Assembly: GCA_905216195.1 (NCBI GenBank) | Contig: CAJMSX010000024.1 | Coordinates: 1 to 48,203, forward strand | From: an uncultured bacterium | GTDB lineage: Bacteria; Bacteroidota; Bacteroidia; Bacteroidales; Marinifilaceae | DNA: 48,203 bases | Reading direction: 5' to 3' | In this document: one piece after another, positions 1 through 8,886 of the stretch | Layout of the letters: each line of letters opens with the position of its first letter | Numbering within the stretch: position 1 is the first letter of the stretch | Notes under the pieces: generated by a model | What the model was told of the DNA's origin: nothing | The model's input: only the letters and a program-made list of their open reading frames with translations | Database searches by the model: none | Position numbers and translations under genes: made by a program

Positions 1-1
1 G

Positions 2-1984
2 TGGTGTATGTTTCTGTTAGGAGGATTGGTTTTCTCTTTCGGCCTCCCGGCTCAGTCAGTGGATACGAGCCGGTTGTATCAGTTGGAGGAAGTCGGTGTG
101 ATCGGGAAAAAAAGGCCTCCGCTTATTCGGTCGTCTGTCCCTTTGCAGGTGATGGATAAAGACCGGATCTCCCGTTTGGGTATCCAGAGTATGGCGGATG
201 CGGTAAAGCGTTTTGCCGGAGTGTCGGTGAAAGATTACGGGGGAATAGGAGGTTTGAAAACCGTTTCTATCCGGAGTCTGGGAGCGCAGCATACCGCAGT
301 GGGGTACGACGGTATTCCCGTAAGCAATTGCCAGGCCGGGCAAATCGATATCGGACGCTTTTCCTTGGATAATGTCGAACGGGTCACGTTGGCCGTGGGG
401 CAGGAAGACGATATTTTTCAGCCGGCCCGGATGTATGCGTCTGCCGGCGTGTTGAACATTCGGACGGAGCGTCCGGAATTCCGGAATAAAAAGAAATACG
501 GTTTGAGGATCCGGGTGAAGGGGGGAGCTTTCGGCATGGTGAATCCGTCTCTCCGATATGCCCGGAAATTGTCGGAACATACAGCCCTTACGCTGGACGG
601 TAATTTTCTGCGGGCAGACGGTGCTTATCCTTTTACTTTGGTGAACGGTAAGTTGGTCACCCGAGAGAAGCGGTACAACTCGGATATATTGTCCTGGCAT
701 ACGGAGACAAATCTCTATACCCTTTTGAAGGACAGTAGTAAATTAACGGCTAAGGCCTATTATTTTCAGTCGGAGCGGGGATTGCCGGGAGGAGTGATCT
801 ATTACAATCCTTATAATAAAGAACGTCTGTGGGATCAGAATTTCTTTGCCCAGGCCGGCTATGAAAAACGTTTTAACCGGAGATGGGCCTTGAAGGCAGC
901 TTTGAAATATAATTATTCCTGGAATAAATACAAGGATATCAACGTGAAGTATGAAAACGGTCAACAGATCGACCGGAACCGTCAGCAGGAATACTACGGG
1001 ACGGTGACCGCTTTTTATCAGCCCCGGGAAGATTTATCCGTTTCCTTAGCCACGGATTTAGCGGTAAATAAATTGTGGAATAATCTTCCGGAATGTCCTT
1101 TTCCGACTCGCTATACTTCGTTGACGGCTCTGGCTGTGAAATACCGTTATCGCTTCCTCTCCCTCACGGCTAATTTGCTGAACACTTATACTGTAGATGA
1201 GGTGAGAAGAGGAAAACGGCCCCCCAACCGGGAAAAATTGACCCCGGCGATAAGTTTATCGCTACGTCCCTGGGAAAATGAAAATTTGTACTTCCGTTTA
1301 TTGTATAAGAGTACATTTCGGATTCCTACTTTTAATGATTTATATTATCTGCGTATGGGAAGTACCGGACTAAAACCGGAATTGGCGAAGGAGTTGAATG
1401 CCGGAATAACCTGGAACGGAAGTTTGACAGCAGCCGTGCCTTACGTCTCCCTGACTGTGGATGCTTATTACAACCGGGTAGAGGATAAAATTGTAGCCCG
1501 TCCGACGACCTATGTGTGGAAGATGATGAATCTGGGAGAAGTGAATATCACCGGAGTAGATGTGGCATTAGCTGCTACGGTGGTTTTAAGTGAGGAGATC
1601 CGGTTGCAGATCTCGGGTGGATATACGTATCAGAAAGCGATTGACGTTACAAATCCGAAAGACAAAAATTATAAGGATCAAATCCCTTATACGCCCAAAC
1701 ATTCCGGAAACGGAGCTTTGAGTCTGGAGATGCCTTGGGTAAATGTAACCTATACGGTGATGGCCACCGGGGAGCGCTACAGTTTGCCTCAAAATATCCG
1801 GGCTAACCGTATCGGGGGGTATGCGGAGCATTCGGCTTCGGCGTTCCGGGAGTTTGCCTGGAAAAGTTGCCGGTTGCGCATCCAGGCCGAGTTGATCAAT
1901 TTTACGGATAAGCAATATGATGTGATTCAGTATTACCCCATGCCGGGACGATCCTACCGTTTGGGTATGACCTGGGTATTTTAA
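2..1984 (+). CDS. TonB-dependent outer-membrane receptor, BtuB-like (5' end cut by window)
   Basis: The protein is a TonB-dependent receptor that imports a scarce ligand across the outer membrane. An N-terminal plug domain lies at about residues 25-150 (numbered from the ATG at 8), with the typical run 'VSIRSLGAQHTAVGYDGIPV'. A long beta-barrel follows and ends in an aromatic residue (TWVF). The frame is open upstream of the ATG at 8, and the visible signal-peptide remnant (FLLGGLVFSFG) lacks its basic start, so the true start is probably before the window. It heads a run of genes for a beta-propeller surface lipoprotein, a binding lipoprotein, a permease and an ATPase. That order matches Bacteroides BtuB-BtuG-BtuF-BtuC-BtuD corrinoid loci. 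Siderophore or haem uptake is the main alternative. Family confidence is high; the substrate is an inference. Confidence 0.85.
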   Translation, partial: WCMFLLGGLVFSFGLPAQSVDTSRLYQLEEVGVIGKKRPPLIRSSVPLQVMDKDRISRLGIQSMADAVKRFAGVSVKDYGGIGGLKTVSIRSLGAQHTAVGYDGIPVSNCQAGQIDIGRFSLDNVERVTLAVGQEDDIFQPARMYASAGVLNIRTERPEFRNKKKYGLRIRVKGGAFGMVNPSLRYARKLSEHTALTLDGNFLRADGAYPFTLVNGKLVTREKRYNSDILSWHTETNLYTLLKDSSKLTAKAYYFQSERGLPGGVIYYNPYNKERLWDQNFFAQAGYEKRFNRRWALKAALKYNYSWNKYKDINVKYENGQQIDRNRQQEYYGTVTAFYQPREDLSVSLATDLAVNKLWNNLPECPFPTRYTSLTALAVKYRYRFLSLTANLLNTYTVDEVRRGKRPPNREKLTPAISLSLRPWENENLYFRLLYKSTFRIPTFNDLYYLRMGSTGLKPELAKELNAGITWNGSLTAAVPYVSLTVDAYYNRVEDKIVARPTTYVWKMMNLGEVNITGVDVALAATVVLSEEIRLQISGGYTYQKAIDVTNPKDKNYKDQIPYTPKHSGNGALSLEMPWVNVTYTVMATGERYSLPQNIRANRIGGYAEHSASAFREFAWKSCRLRIQAELINFTDKQYDVIQYYPMPGRSYRLGMTWVF

Positions 1985-2088
1985 TTTAAAGTATCTCAGG
2001 TCCGTAAAGACTGATCGCCAAGTGGAAAACCAAGTTTTTAAATAATAGAGTTCGGTTTATTAGTATGGTTTAATTTAAATAGAAAAAA

Positions 2089-3156
2089 ATGAAGTTCAGA
2101 AGTTTATTTTTAAGTGCTGTATGTCTTTTCTCCCTCAGTTGTTTAATGTCCTGTAGCGATAACGACGATCCTGAGGACGAAATTACGTCAGGAATATTGA
2201 TTCTTAACGAAGGAAGTTATCAAGGAAATAATGCCAGCATTACGGCTTACAATCCGAAAACGGGAGGGATAACCGCCGATTTGTATTATGCGTTGAATGA
2301 TAAGAAATTAGGGGATGCCGGTCAGGATATGATTGCCTATGGAAACCGGGTGTATATAACGGTATACGGTTCCAGTCGTTTGGTGAAGCTGGATAGTTTG
2401 GGTAAAGAATTGAAAGCGATTACATTTTCTCCGGCTGAGGGGCAGCCCCGCTATATGGCGGCCGAAGACGGAAAATTGTACGTTACGCTTTGGAGCGGGC
2501 AGGTGGCTCGTATAGATACGACTGACCTGACGATTGAAAAATATGTCACGGTAGGTGCCAATCCGGAACAGATTGTAGAAGAAAATAATAAATTGTATGT
2601 GGCTAATTCCGGTTATGGAGCCGGTACGACGGTTTCTGTCATCAATTTAGGTACTTTTACGGTTGAAAAGACCATCACTGTAGCCCTGAATCCGAACCTT
2701 ATCGTCGAGGCCGCCGACGATATTTATGTCCTTTCGTATGGAAATTTCGGAGATGTTCCTTATGCGCTGCAGCGTTTGAATGTCGCAAACGGTACCTATG
2801 ACCCTATTGCTGTCGCAACCAAAATGACCGCGCATAAGGATATGATCTATTTGGTGAATTCCGTTACAGACTGGTCCGTTAAGCCCAGCGTAACCACGAA
2901 CCAGTTTTTCACTTACAATGCGAAGACGAGGAAACTGAATGAAAATTCTTTCCTGACCTTGACCGGAGAGGCTGAGTCTTTGAAAAAGGAAAGCATTATG
3001 ATGATGGAAATAGATCCGAATACGGGAGATATTTATATCGGTACTTCCGATTATACCAATACCGGTGATGTTTATCGTTTTTCCCGGAACGGAAAGTTGA
3101 TTAAAAAATTCGGTAGTGGCGGTATTTCACCTAATAATGCCGTATTTTTCGAATGA
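2089..3156 (+). CDS. Surface beta-propeller lipoprotein, BtuG-like
   Basis: A 355-residue lipoprotein. The signal peptide ends in the lipobox LMSC with the acylated Cys at 22. Directly after it comes an acidic run (SDNDDPEDE), like the export signal that sends Bacteroidetes lipoproteins to the cell surface. The rest is repetitive blades (for example 'KLYVTLWSGQVARIDT' and 'NKLYVANSGYGAG'), as in YncE/DUF5074 seven-bladed propellers. BtuG of Bacteroides is such a protein and binds cobalamin tightly above BtuB. Position next to the TonB receptor and ahead of an ABC importer supports the same role. Its stop overlaps the next start (ATGA), indicating translational coupling. The substrate is not proven by sequence. 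Confidence 0.8.
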   Translation: MKFRSLFLSAVCLFSLSCLMSCSDNDDPEDEITSGILILNEGSYQGNNASITAYNPKTGGITADLYYALNDKKLGDAGQDMIAYGNRVYITVYGSSRLVKLDSLGKELKAITFSPAEGQPRYMAAEDGKLYVTLWSGQVARIDTTDLTIEKYVTVGANPEQIVEENNKLYVANSGYGAGTTVSVINLGTFTVEKTITVALNPNLIVEAADDIYVLSYGNFGDVPYALQRLNVANGTYDPIAVATKMTAHKDMIYLVNSVTDWSVKPSVTTNQFFTYNAKTRKLNENSFLTLTGEAESLKKESIMMMEIDPNTGDIYIGTSDYTNTGDVYRFSRNGKLIKKFGSGGISPNNAVFFE

Positions 3157-4277
3157 GACGATTCCTGTATAGCCTGATACCGGTTTTTACCTTTCTGCTT
3201 GCTTCATGCGGGCAGAAAGGTAAGACGGGGCAAGAAGGTAAAGAAAATTACCGGGTGGAATACGCTACGGGATATACAGTGCACCGTAGCGCTGATTATA
3301 CGGAGGTGAGTATTCGGGATCCCTGGGACACGACCCGATTACTCGCCCGGTATGTTCTGGTAGCCCGGGACCGGGAATTACCGGCGAACTTACCGCAGGG
3401 AATGGTGTTGCGGGTGCCGTTGAAACGAGTGGTAGCGGCGACATCGGTGCATTGCGGTTGGCTGGAAATGTTGGGGGTACGTGATGAATTGACCGGGGTT
3501 TGCGAATCGCGTTATATCGATTTGGATTTTGTTCGCCGGGGCTTAGCCGAAGGTAAAATTACGGATATAGGTGAAGCTTCCGCTCCTGACGTGGAAAAGT
3601 TGATAGAATTGAGACCGGATGCTATGATCACGTCTCCTTTAAGTAATGCCCCCTACGGACGGGTAGAGAGAACCGGAATTCCCCAGATCAAATGTGTAGA
3701 TTATATTGAGCCGACACCCTTGGGACGGGCCGAATGGATTCGTTTTCAGGCTTTGTTTTTTGGAAAAGAAGCTAAAGCCGATTCGCTTTTTAAAGAAATT
3801 GTGGAGTCGTACCAAGCCATAAAAGTTCTGGTAGACAGTATTAAGGAGCGTCCTTCCGTGGTAACGGAAATGAAATACGGTTCGATGTGGTATATTTCCG
3901 GAGGCCGGAGTTATATGGGGCGTTTCCTCCAGGATGCCGGAGCCGCTTATTGCTGGCAAGAGGACGAACATGCCGGTTCATTTCCTTTGTCTTTTGAAAG
4001 TGTTTTCGAACAGGGTGGTGAAGCTGATTTTTGGCTGATCAAGTACAACCGGGCACAGGAAATGAGTTACGAAGATTTGAAACGGGAATATACTCCTTAT
4101 GCTCATTTTGCAGCTTGGAAAAAACACAATATCTTTACCTGTAATACGGGAGTGGTTCCTTATTATGAAGAGGTGCCGATTCGGCCTGATTATTTATTGA
4201 AGGATTTGGTAAAGATTTTTCATCCTCAACTTTTGCCTGATTACTCCTTGAGGTATTATCGCAAGATGAAGGAATGA
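3153..4277 (+). CDS. Periplasmic substrate-binding lipoprotein, BtuF/FecB-like
   Basis: A 374-residue lipoprotein with lipobox LASC and acylated Cys at 19. Residues from about 85 onward resemble the two-lobed Fe3+/cobalamin periplasmic-binding family: 'RVVAATSVHCGWLEMLGVRD', then 'DVEKLIELRPDAMITSP' and 'IPQIKCVDYIEPTPLGRAEW'. It would hand the ligand from the receptor to the inner-membrane ABC transporter. The start overlaps the stop of the propeller gene by four bases. A 134-bp gap holding an inverted repeat separates it from the permease. The ligand could be a corrinoid (favoured by the BtuG-like neighbour) or an iron chelate. Confidence 0.82.
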   Translation: MRRFLYSLIPVFTFLLASCGQKGKTGQEGKENYRVEYATGYTVHRSADYTEVSIRDPWDTTRLLARYVLVARDRELPANLPQGMVLRVPLKRVVAATSVHCGWLEMLGVRDELTGVCESRYIDLDFVRRGLAEGKITDIGEASAPDVEKLIELRPDAMITSPLSNAPYGRVERTGIPQIKCVDYIEPTPLGRAEWIRFQALFFGKEAKADSLFKEIVESYQAIKVLVDSIKERPSVVTEMKYGSMWYISGGRSYMGRFLQDAGAAYCWQEDEHAGSFPLSFESVFEQGGEADFWLIKYNRAQEMSYEDLKREYTPYAHFAAWKKHNIFTCNTGVVPYYEEVPIRPDYLLKDLVKIFHPQLLPDYSLRYYRKMKE

Positions 4278-4287
4278 AGGATTGATT

Positions 4288-4398
4288 TTAAATTTTAGAT
4301 TGTAGATCGAGATACAAGGTTGAAAAGAGTTTGGGGTTTACGATTTACGGTTTTGATTGGAATACGGGCCGGAACTGTAGTTCCGTGAATCTAAAATT
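4288..4398. repeat. Inverted AATTTTAGATT pair between binding protein and permease
   Basis: AATTTTAGATT at 4291-4301 is answered by AATCTAAAATT at 4388-4398. Between them is a small hairpin, GGAAC-TGTA-GTTCC. The 13-mer TAAATTTTAGATT recurs at the end of the BtuD-like gene (about 6495) and before lpdA (about 26118). It may be a dispersed intergenic repeat or an RNA-processing hairpin inside the operon. Confidence 0.5.
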
Positions 4399-4411
4399 AA
4401 AAACTGGGTAA

Positions 4412-5440
4412 ATGAAGTATCGTATCGTCTGGTGTATCGTATTACTTTGGGGGATTTTATTCGCTGCCAACCTGTTTCTGGGGTCGGCGAAGATTCCTTT
4501 CCGTTCGGTTTTATCCATATTGATGGGAGAAGGGACGGAAAAGGATACCTGGATGTATATTGTTTTACAAACCCGTTTGCCACAGGCCGTGACGGCGATG
4601 TTTGCCGGAGCTGCACTGGCCGTTGCCGGTTTGATGCTACAGACTGTTTTTGCCAATCCGTTGGCGGGGCCTTCTATTTTGGGGATTGATTCGGGAGCGA
4701 GTTTAGGAGTGGCTTTGATCATGCTGCTGTATGGTGGTACGGTCGGGGGAGTGGCTGTGGGCCTTTCTTTTTCGGGCTATATGGCGGTTATATTCGGGGC
4801 TTTTACCGGAGCCGTTACGATATTGGGCATCATTATCTTTTTTTCGACTCTGATCCGGAGTAATGTGATGCTTCTGATCATCGGAATTATGATCGGGTAT
4901 ATTACTTCGTCCCTCATTTCCCTGCTGAACTTTTTTTCGACGGCTGAGGGGGTATTTTCGTATACGATGTGGGGGATGGGTGATTTTTCCGGTGTATCGG
5001 CTGAACAATTGCCTTATTTTTGCGGTATATTGGCGTTGGGATTATTGTTGGCATTGTTGTTGATCAAGCCTTTGAATGCTTTGTTGTTGGGAGAACGGTA
5101 TGCCGAAAACCTGGGGGTTAACGTAAAGCGGGTACGGATATGGTTGTTGATCAGTACGGGTATATTGACGGCCGTCACGACGGCTTTCTGCGGTCCGGTC
5201 GCTTTTATCGGTTTGGCTGTCCCGCATATAGCCCGTTTGATGCTGGGGTCATCCAATCATAAATTATTGATGCCGGTCACCTTGCTGTGTGGCGGGGTTA
5301 TAGCTTTGTTATGCAATCTGTTGAGTGTATTGCCGGGAAGTGCCGGACTGATCCCTTTGAATGCCATTACACCGGTGTTGGGAGCTCCGGTTATTATTTA
5401 TGTGATTGTGAACCAAAAAAAGATACAGTATTTTAATTGA
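4412..5440 (+). CDS. ABC importer permease, FecCD/BtuC family
   Basis: A 342-residue polytopic inner-membrane protein of the FecCD/BtuC family, with about ten hydrophobic segments. Family hallmarks are 'RLPQAVTAMFAGAALAVAG' near residue 50, 'NPLAGPSILGIDSGAS', and the coupling region 'FCGPVAFIGLAVPHIARLML' near residue 255. It forms the translocation pore paired with the ATPase encoded next. Length is normal for the family. It sits between the binding lipoprotein and the ATPase on the same strand, so it is almost certainly part of the same import system. Confidence 0.9.
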   Translation: MKYRIVWCIVLLWGILFAANLFLGSAKIPFRSVLSILMGEGTEKDTWMYIVLQTRLPQAVTAMFAGAALAVAGLMLQTVFANPLAGPSILGIDSGASLGVALIMLLYGGTVGGVAVGLSFSGYMAVIFGAFTGAVTILGIIIFFSTLIRSNVMLLIIGIMIGYITSSLISLLNFFSTAEGVFSYTMWGMGDFSGVSAEQLPYFCGILALGLLLALLLIKPLNALLLGERYAENLGVNVKRVRIWLLISTGILTAVTTAFCGPVAFIGLAVPHIARLMLGSSNHKLLMPVTLLCGGVIALLCNLLSVLPGSAGLIPLNAITPVLGAPVIIYVIVNQKKIQYFN

Positions 5441-5484
5441 GTTTACATTAAAAATTAAAGGTTTGCGAACCTTCGGTTAAATAT

Positions 5485-6504
5485 ATGCAGCGAGATTCAG
5501 TGATAGAAGCCAGGGATTTGTCCATCGGTTATCGTTTGGGAAAACGGGGCCGGAAAGTGTTGTATACGGAGCTTTCTTTCCAACTCCGTCCTGGGGAATT
5601 GACCTGCTTATTGGGGCCTAACGGAGCCGGAAAATCGACCTTATTGCGAACCATCAGTGGAACCCAATGTCCTTTGGGAGGCAGCATCCGGTTGGAAGAG
5701 AAAGAATTGTTTTCCTATACCGAACGGGAAATTTCCCGGAAGATCGGTCTGGTATTGACGGATAAGACGATGGCCGGTGGGTTGACTGTCTTTGATCTGG
5801 TATCGTTGGGACGTCATCCCCATACCGGTTTTTTCGGACGTCTGAAAGAAAAGGATTACGCGGCCGTCCGGGATTCTCTGGACGCTGTGGGAATAGGTGG
5901 AAAAACGGAGCATTATGTAGCGGAACTGTCTGACGGGGAACGTCAAAAGGTGATGATTGCAAGAGCCTTAGCCCAGGAATGCCCCGTGCTTTTGTTGGAT
6001 GAACCGACGGCTTTTTTAGATGTGGTCAGCCGGATCGAGATTATGAGTTTGTTGCATAAGTTAGCTGCAGAACAGGGGAAAACGATTTTGCTTTCGACCC
6101 ATGATCTGGAACAGGCCTTATTATTAAGTGACCGCCTGTGGCTACTTTCCCGGCCCCAGGGACTCCAATGCGGTATTACGGAAGAACTGGTGTTTCGGGG
6201 AGCGATGGATCATTTTTTTGCCCGTAATGAAATTGTCTTTGACAAAACAAGCGGCAGTTTCCGGCCTCTGCCTTTACAAGGAATACCTGTGCGGGTGGAG
6301 GCATCCGGCGAATTATTGTTTTGGGTGAATAACATGCTGATGCGTAACGGGTTTTGTTGCATAACGGAAGGAAAAGATGTGATTTTTACCCTACAGGTTA
6401 TGGCACCGGATAGTTTTATCTTTCGTTTCCCGGATGGAAGGGAGGCTCAGTTAACTTCTTTCACGGAATTGGATACTTACCTGAAGGGTTTATATAAATT
6501 TTAG
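5485..6504 (+). CDS. ABC importer ATPase, FecE/BtuD family, with C-terminal extension
   Basis: The 339-residue ATPase energises the importer. Walker A is GPNGAGKS at 44-51, the signature LSDGE at 148-152, Walker B VLLLDEP at 168-174 and the H-loop His at 206. Two things stand out. The Q-loop Gln expected in 'IGLVLT' near residue 92 is replaced by Thr. After about residue 245 there is a roughly 95-residue tail that ordinary 250-265-residue BtuD/FepC proteins lack. The tail shows alternating hydrophobic residues but no motif I recognise. It is the last gene of the uptake operon. Confidence 0.88.
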   Translation: MQRDSVIEARDLSIGYRLGKRGRKVLYTELSFQLRPGELTCLLGPNGAGKSTLLRTISGTQCPLGGSIRLEEKELFSYTEREISRKIGLVLTDKTMAGGLTVFDLVSLGRHPHTGFFGRLKEKDYAAVRDSLDAVGIGGKTEHYVAELSDGERQKVMIARALAQECPVLLLDEPTAFLDVVSRIEIMSLLHKLAAEQGKTILLSTHDLEQALLLSDRLWLLSRPQGLQCGITEELVFRGAMDHFFARNEIVFDKTSGSFRPLPLQGIPVRVEASGELLFWVNNMLMRNGFCCITEGKDVIFTLQVMAPDSFIFRFPDGREAQLTSFTELDTYLKGLYKF

Positions 6505-6606
6505 ATTGAGGATCTTCGATTGAATTCCCTTGAAGCTGCCGGTGGCGGCAGTGTCCGGTTTCTCTATGCTTTTGTCGGAAAAAACTAAATGAGAATTCAT
6601 AGGTAG

Positions 6607-6652
6607 AAGGAGCTGCCTGCTGGGGCGGCTTCTCCTTTCAACCGGCTTTTTT
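6607..6652 (+). terminator. Possible intrinsic terminator after the corrinoid-type uptake operon
   Basis: AAGGAGCTGCC at 6607-6617 pairs with GGCGG...CTCCTT at 6624-6637, with a 3-nt bulge. A T6 run follows ten bases later (6647-6652). The distance to the T-run makes this only plausible. Confidence 0.4.
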
Positions 6653-6707
6653 CTGTAATCCGAAATAAAAATGAGGGGATAAGCATACCTTTTCCGGCTT
6701 TGGAAAG

Positions 6708-8381
6708 TTGGAAAATGAAATGAATGTTTATATTTGTTATTTAAATTATTTAAAATCGAATATGTTTCGGATCCTTTTTCTTTTGTATATTGTTACGATA
6801 TGGGGATGCGGTAATGGACATTCGGGTCTGAAAGAGAGAAGGGTAGCCTTGGGGATATTGGACCGGGTGGAAACCATGGCTGCTGAACAACCTGACAGTG
6901 CTTTGATGTTGCTGCATACGATCGAAGGGGTAAACTTCGTAAAACAAGAGGACCGGGCACGTTATTCTTTGTTATTTTCTGAATTGTTGGACAAAAATGA
7001 TATCGATTTGGAAACCGATTCTGTCATTCGTCCGGCCGTGGAATATTTTTCGCAAAACGGTAGGCGGGAGGATCGGGCAAAAATGTACTATTACCTGGGA
7101 AGAATTCATGAAAATGCGGAACGTACAGAAGAAGCTGTAGCTGCTTTTGTGTCAGCGGAAAAATATGTCGGGCCAGAACAATATAATTTACAGGGATTGA
7201 TATATAGCCATATGGGATATTTATATGATGTCCAAATTAGTGCTAATGAATCTTTAAAAATGTTTGCCAAAGCCAGTGAGGCTTTTCGGAAAAGCGGTAA
7301 TTTAAAGAATTTGAGTTATACCTTAGAAAAAGAGGGAGATGCTTTGCTTGTTTTATTGGATAGAGAGAATGCTTCTTTTCGGTATTATGAAGCTTTGGAT
7401 ATTGCCAAAAAATTAAAAGACACCACGAATATTTTATCTCTTACACATGGTATTGCTACTCATTTGGCTTTTCATGTAAAAAATATTCTTGAAGCACGGA
7501 AATTGCTTTCAGAAACCTATGAGCAATACCATATAACAGAATTCCCCAGCTATCATTATTTACTATGGGGATATATTTATTTGCAGGAAAAGAATTTAAA
7601 AAAAGCAGAATATTACCTTCAAAATAATAAAGAATGGCAGGTCAATCCTAATATAACCGTCGGTTATTATGAGATGTTGAGTAGGTTATACCAAGAAAAG
7701 AAAGAATATCGGAAAGCATTGGTTTATGCCGAGCGGGCGGGAGAATTGAGGGACAGTATTTATGTTGTGGAAAAAGACAAGTTGGTGCAAAATTTGGAAC
7801 GGCAATACCGGACTGACTTGCTCCGGGCGGAAAATGAAGAGTTACATACGATAAATGTATATTTGTTGGTTATTTTTCTTTTGGTCTTTTTCTTTTTTGC
7901 TTGTGTCTTGATCTGGTTTATTTATAGAGCCAAACGAAAGGAACGGAAAAAGGAGGAAAAGATCAACTCTTTGAAAAGCGTCTTGGACGACTGGGTCAAT
8001 TTTCTGAAAACCTTGGCCGATATGGCAGTGAAAATGAAAAAAAAACCGGAACAATTTTTGGAAACATTTAAGGAAAACCTCAATCTCAAGACCGGTAAAG
8101 AACGCTTTTTCTCGGATTTGCATGCCTGGGTCAATCAATCGCATCATGGTATTGTGGATTACCTGAAAAAAGAACATCCGCATTTAACCGATGAAGACCT
8201 GGATTTTTGTTGTCTGCTTTATTTGAAAATGCCGATGGACGTTATGTTGCTGATGTATGATTTGACTAATAAAAATTCTCTTTATAACAAGCGTTCGGAT
8301 CTTAGAAAAAAGATGGGGCTTTCTCCGGATATTAATCTGGAACACTATCTGGAGGGATTGTTAGTAAATGTGAGCCGTTGA
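6708..8381 (+). CDS. TPR lipoprotein with transmembrane helix and C-terminal HTH-like domain
   Basis: A 557-residue membrane protein. An internal Met at residue 19 (position 6762) starts a clean lipoprotein signal (lipobox IWGC, Cys at 34) and may be the true start. Tetratricopeptide-like helices fill about residues 45-375 ('AKMYYYLGRIHENAERTEEA', 'KALVYAERAGELRDS'). A transmembrane helix lies at about 383-405, then a basic coiled-coil-like stretch. Residues 490-537 ('LTDEDLDFCCLLYLKMPMDV', 'NKNSLYNKRSDLRKKMG') resemble the LuxR-like helix-turn-helix that ends many Bacteroidetes TPR regulators. The plan suggests periplasmic sensing with a cytoplasmic output. DNA binding from the membrane is an inference, and no target is known. 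Confidence 0.75.
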   Translation: MENEMNVYICYLNYLKSNMFRILFLLYIVTIWGCGNGHSGLKERRVALGILDRVETMAAEQPDSALMLLHTIEGVNFVKQEDRARYSLLFSELLDKNDIDLETDSVIRPAVEYFSQNGRREDRAKMYYYLGRIHENAERTEEAVAAFVSAEKYVGPEQYNLQGLIYSHMGYLYDVQISANESLKMFAKASEAFRKSGNLKNLSYTLEKEGDALLVLLDRENASFRYYEALDIAKKLKDTTNILSLTHGIATHLAFHVKNILEARKLLSETYEQYHITEFPSYHYLLWGYIYLQEKNLKKAEYYLQNNKEWQVNPNITVGYYEMLSRLYQEKKEYRKALVYAERAGELRDSIYVVEKDKLVQNLERQYRTDLLRAENEELHTINVYLLVIFLLVFFFFACVLIWFIYRAKRKERKKEEKINSLKSVLDDWVNFLKTLADMAVKMKKKPEQFLETFKENLNLKTGKERFFSDLHAWVNQSHHGIVDYLKKEHPHLTDEDLDFCCLLYLKMPMDVMLLMYDLTNKNSLYNKRSDLRKKMGLSPDINLEHYLEGLLVNVSR

Positions 8382-8636
8382 TCTTCTTACGCTAAGCTTC
8401 AATCGTATTTTTAAAAATAAGCAGCCTATAAACAACTGTTTTTAGACTGTAATGATATTGATTCTCATCTAATTAGGATAGGTTGATTTTTAATTTTCGT
8501 ATAATGCATTGATTTTTAGATAGTTGTAAATAGTGTTTTATATAGATGAGATCGAAATGAGATATTTTTTTAAAAAAGGATTTCATTTTCAGTGATTTCC
8601 GATTTGTTGAAATGAGATCAAAAGGGTTGCTTTTTT
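8382..8636. other. AT-rich intergenic stretch without recognised gene
   Basis: About 255 bases of strongly AT-rich sequence follow the TPR/HTH gene. I see no ORF with a credible start and no clear terminator. It ends in a T9 run that carries the -33 element of the next promoter. Confidence 0.6.
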
Positions 8637-8668
8637 TTTGTTTTTTCTTGAGATGTGTGTTAGATTTG
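8637..8668 (+). promoter_or_regulatory. Perfect Bacteroidetes promoter for secreted peptide/OMP unit
   Basis: TTTG at 8637-8640, exactly 20 bases, then TAGATTTG at 8661-8668. This matches both the -33 and -7 consensus elements (TTTG / TAnnTTTG) in full. Transcription should start near 8675, giving a leader of about 70 nt before the ATG at 8748. Confidence 0.8.
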
Positions 8669-8747
8669 TAAAAATTACTTACAATAATTTAAAATGTACT
8701 TGAATAAACAAAAAGATTTAATGCAATTATAACCTTTTGAATATGCT

Positions 8748-8867
8748 ATGAAAAAGTTGTTTCTATCTATTCTTATTTCAGCCTTATTGCCAGTAACCTT
8801 ATTTGCATCTAAGCCCGTGATGACGACTACTGGTAATGCAAGTAGAAGGCTGTGGGTTGTGGAATAA
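8748..8867 (+). CDS. 39-residue predicted secreted peptide
   Basis: A short ORF with a textbook Sec signal peptide: basic start MKK, a hydrophobic core (LFLSILISALLPVTL) and a predicted type I cleavage site at LFA-S. The mature product would be only 19 residues, starting SKPVMTTTGN and ending RRLWVVE. It is the first ORF after a perfect promoter and lies 19 bases before the outer-membrane protein gene. I know no family for it. It could be an exported signal or toxin-like peptide, or a truncated secreted protein. That it is translated is supported by promoter and signal peptide only. Confidence 0.6.
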   Translation: MKKLFLSILISALLPVTLFASKPVMTTTGNASRRLWVVE

Positions 8868-8886
8868 ATAAATTAAATACTGGAAT

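Noticed and set aside
8387..8640. CRISPR-like or tandem repeats in AT-rich gap
   Set aside because: No regularly spaced repeat was found. The sequence is only low in complexity.
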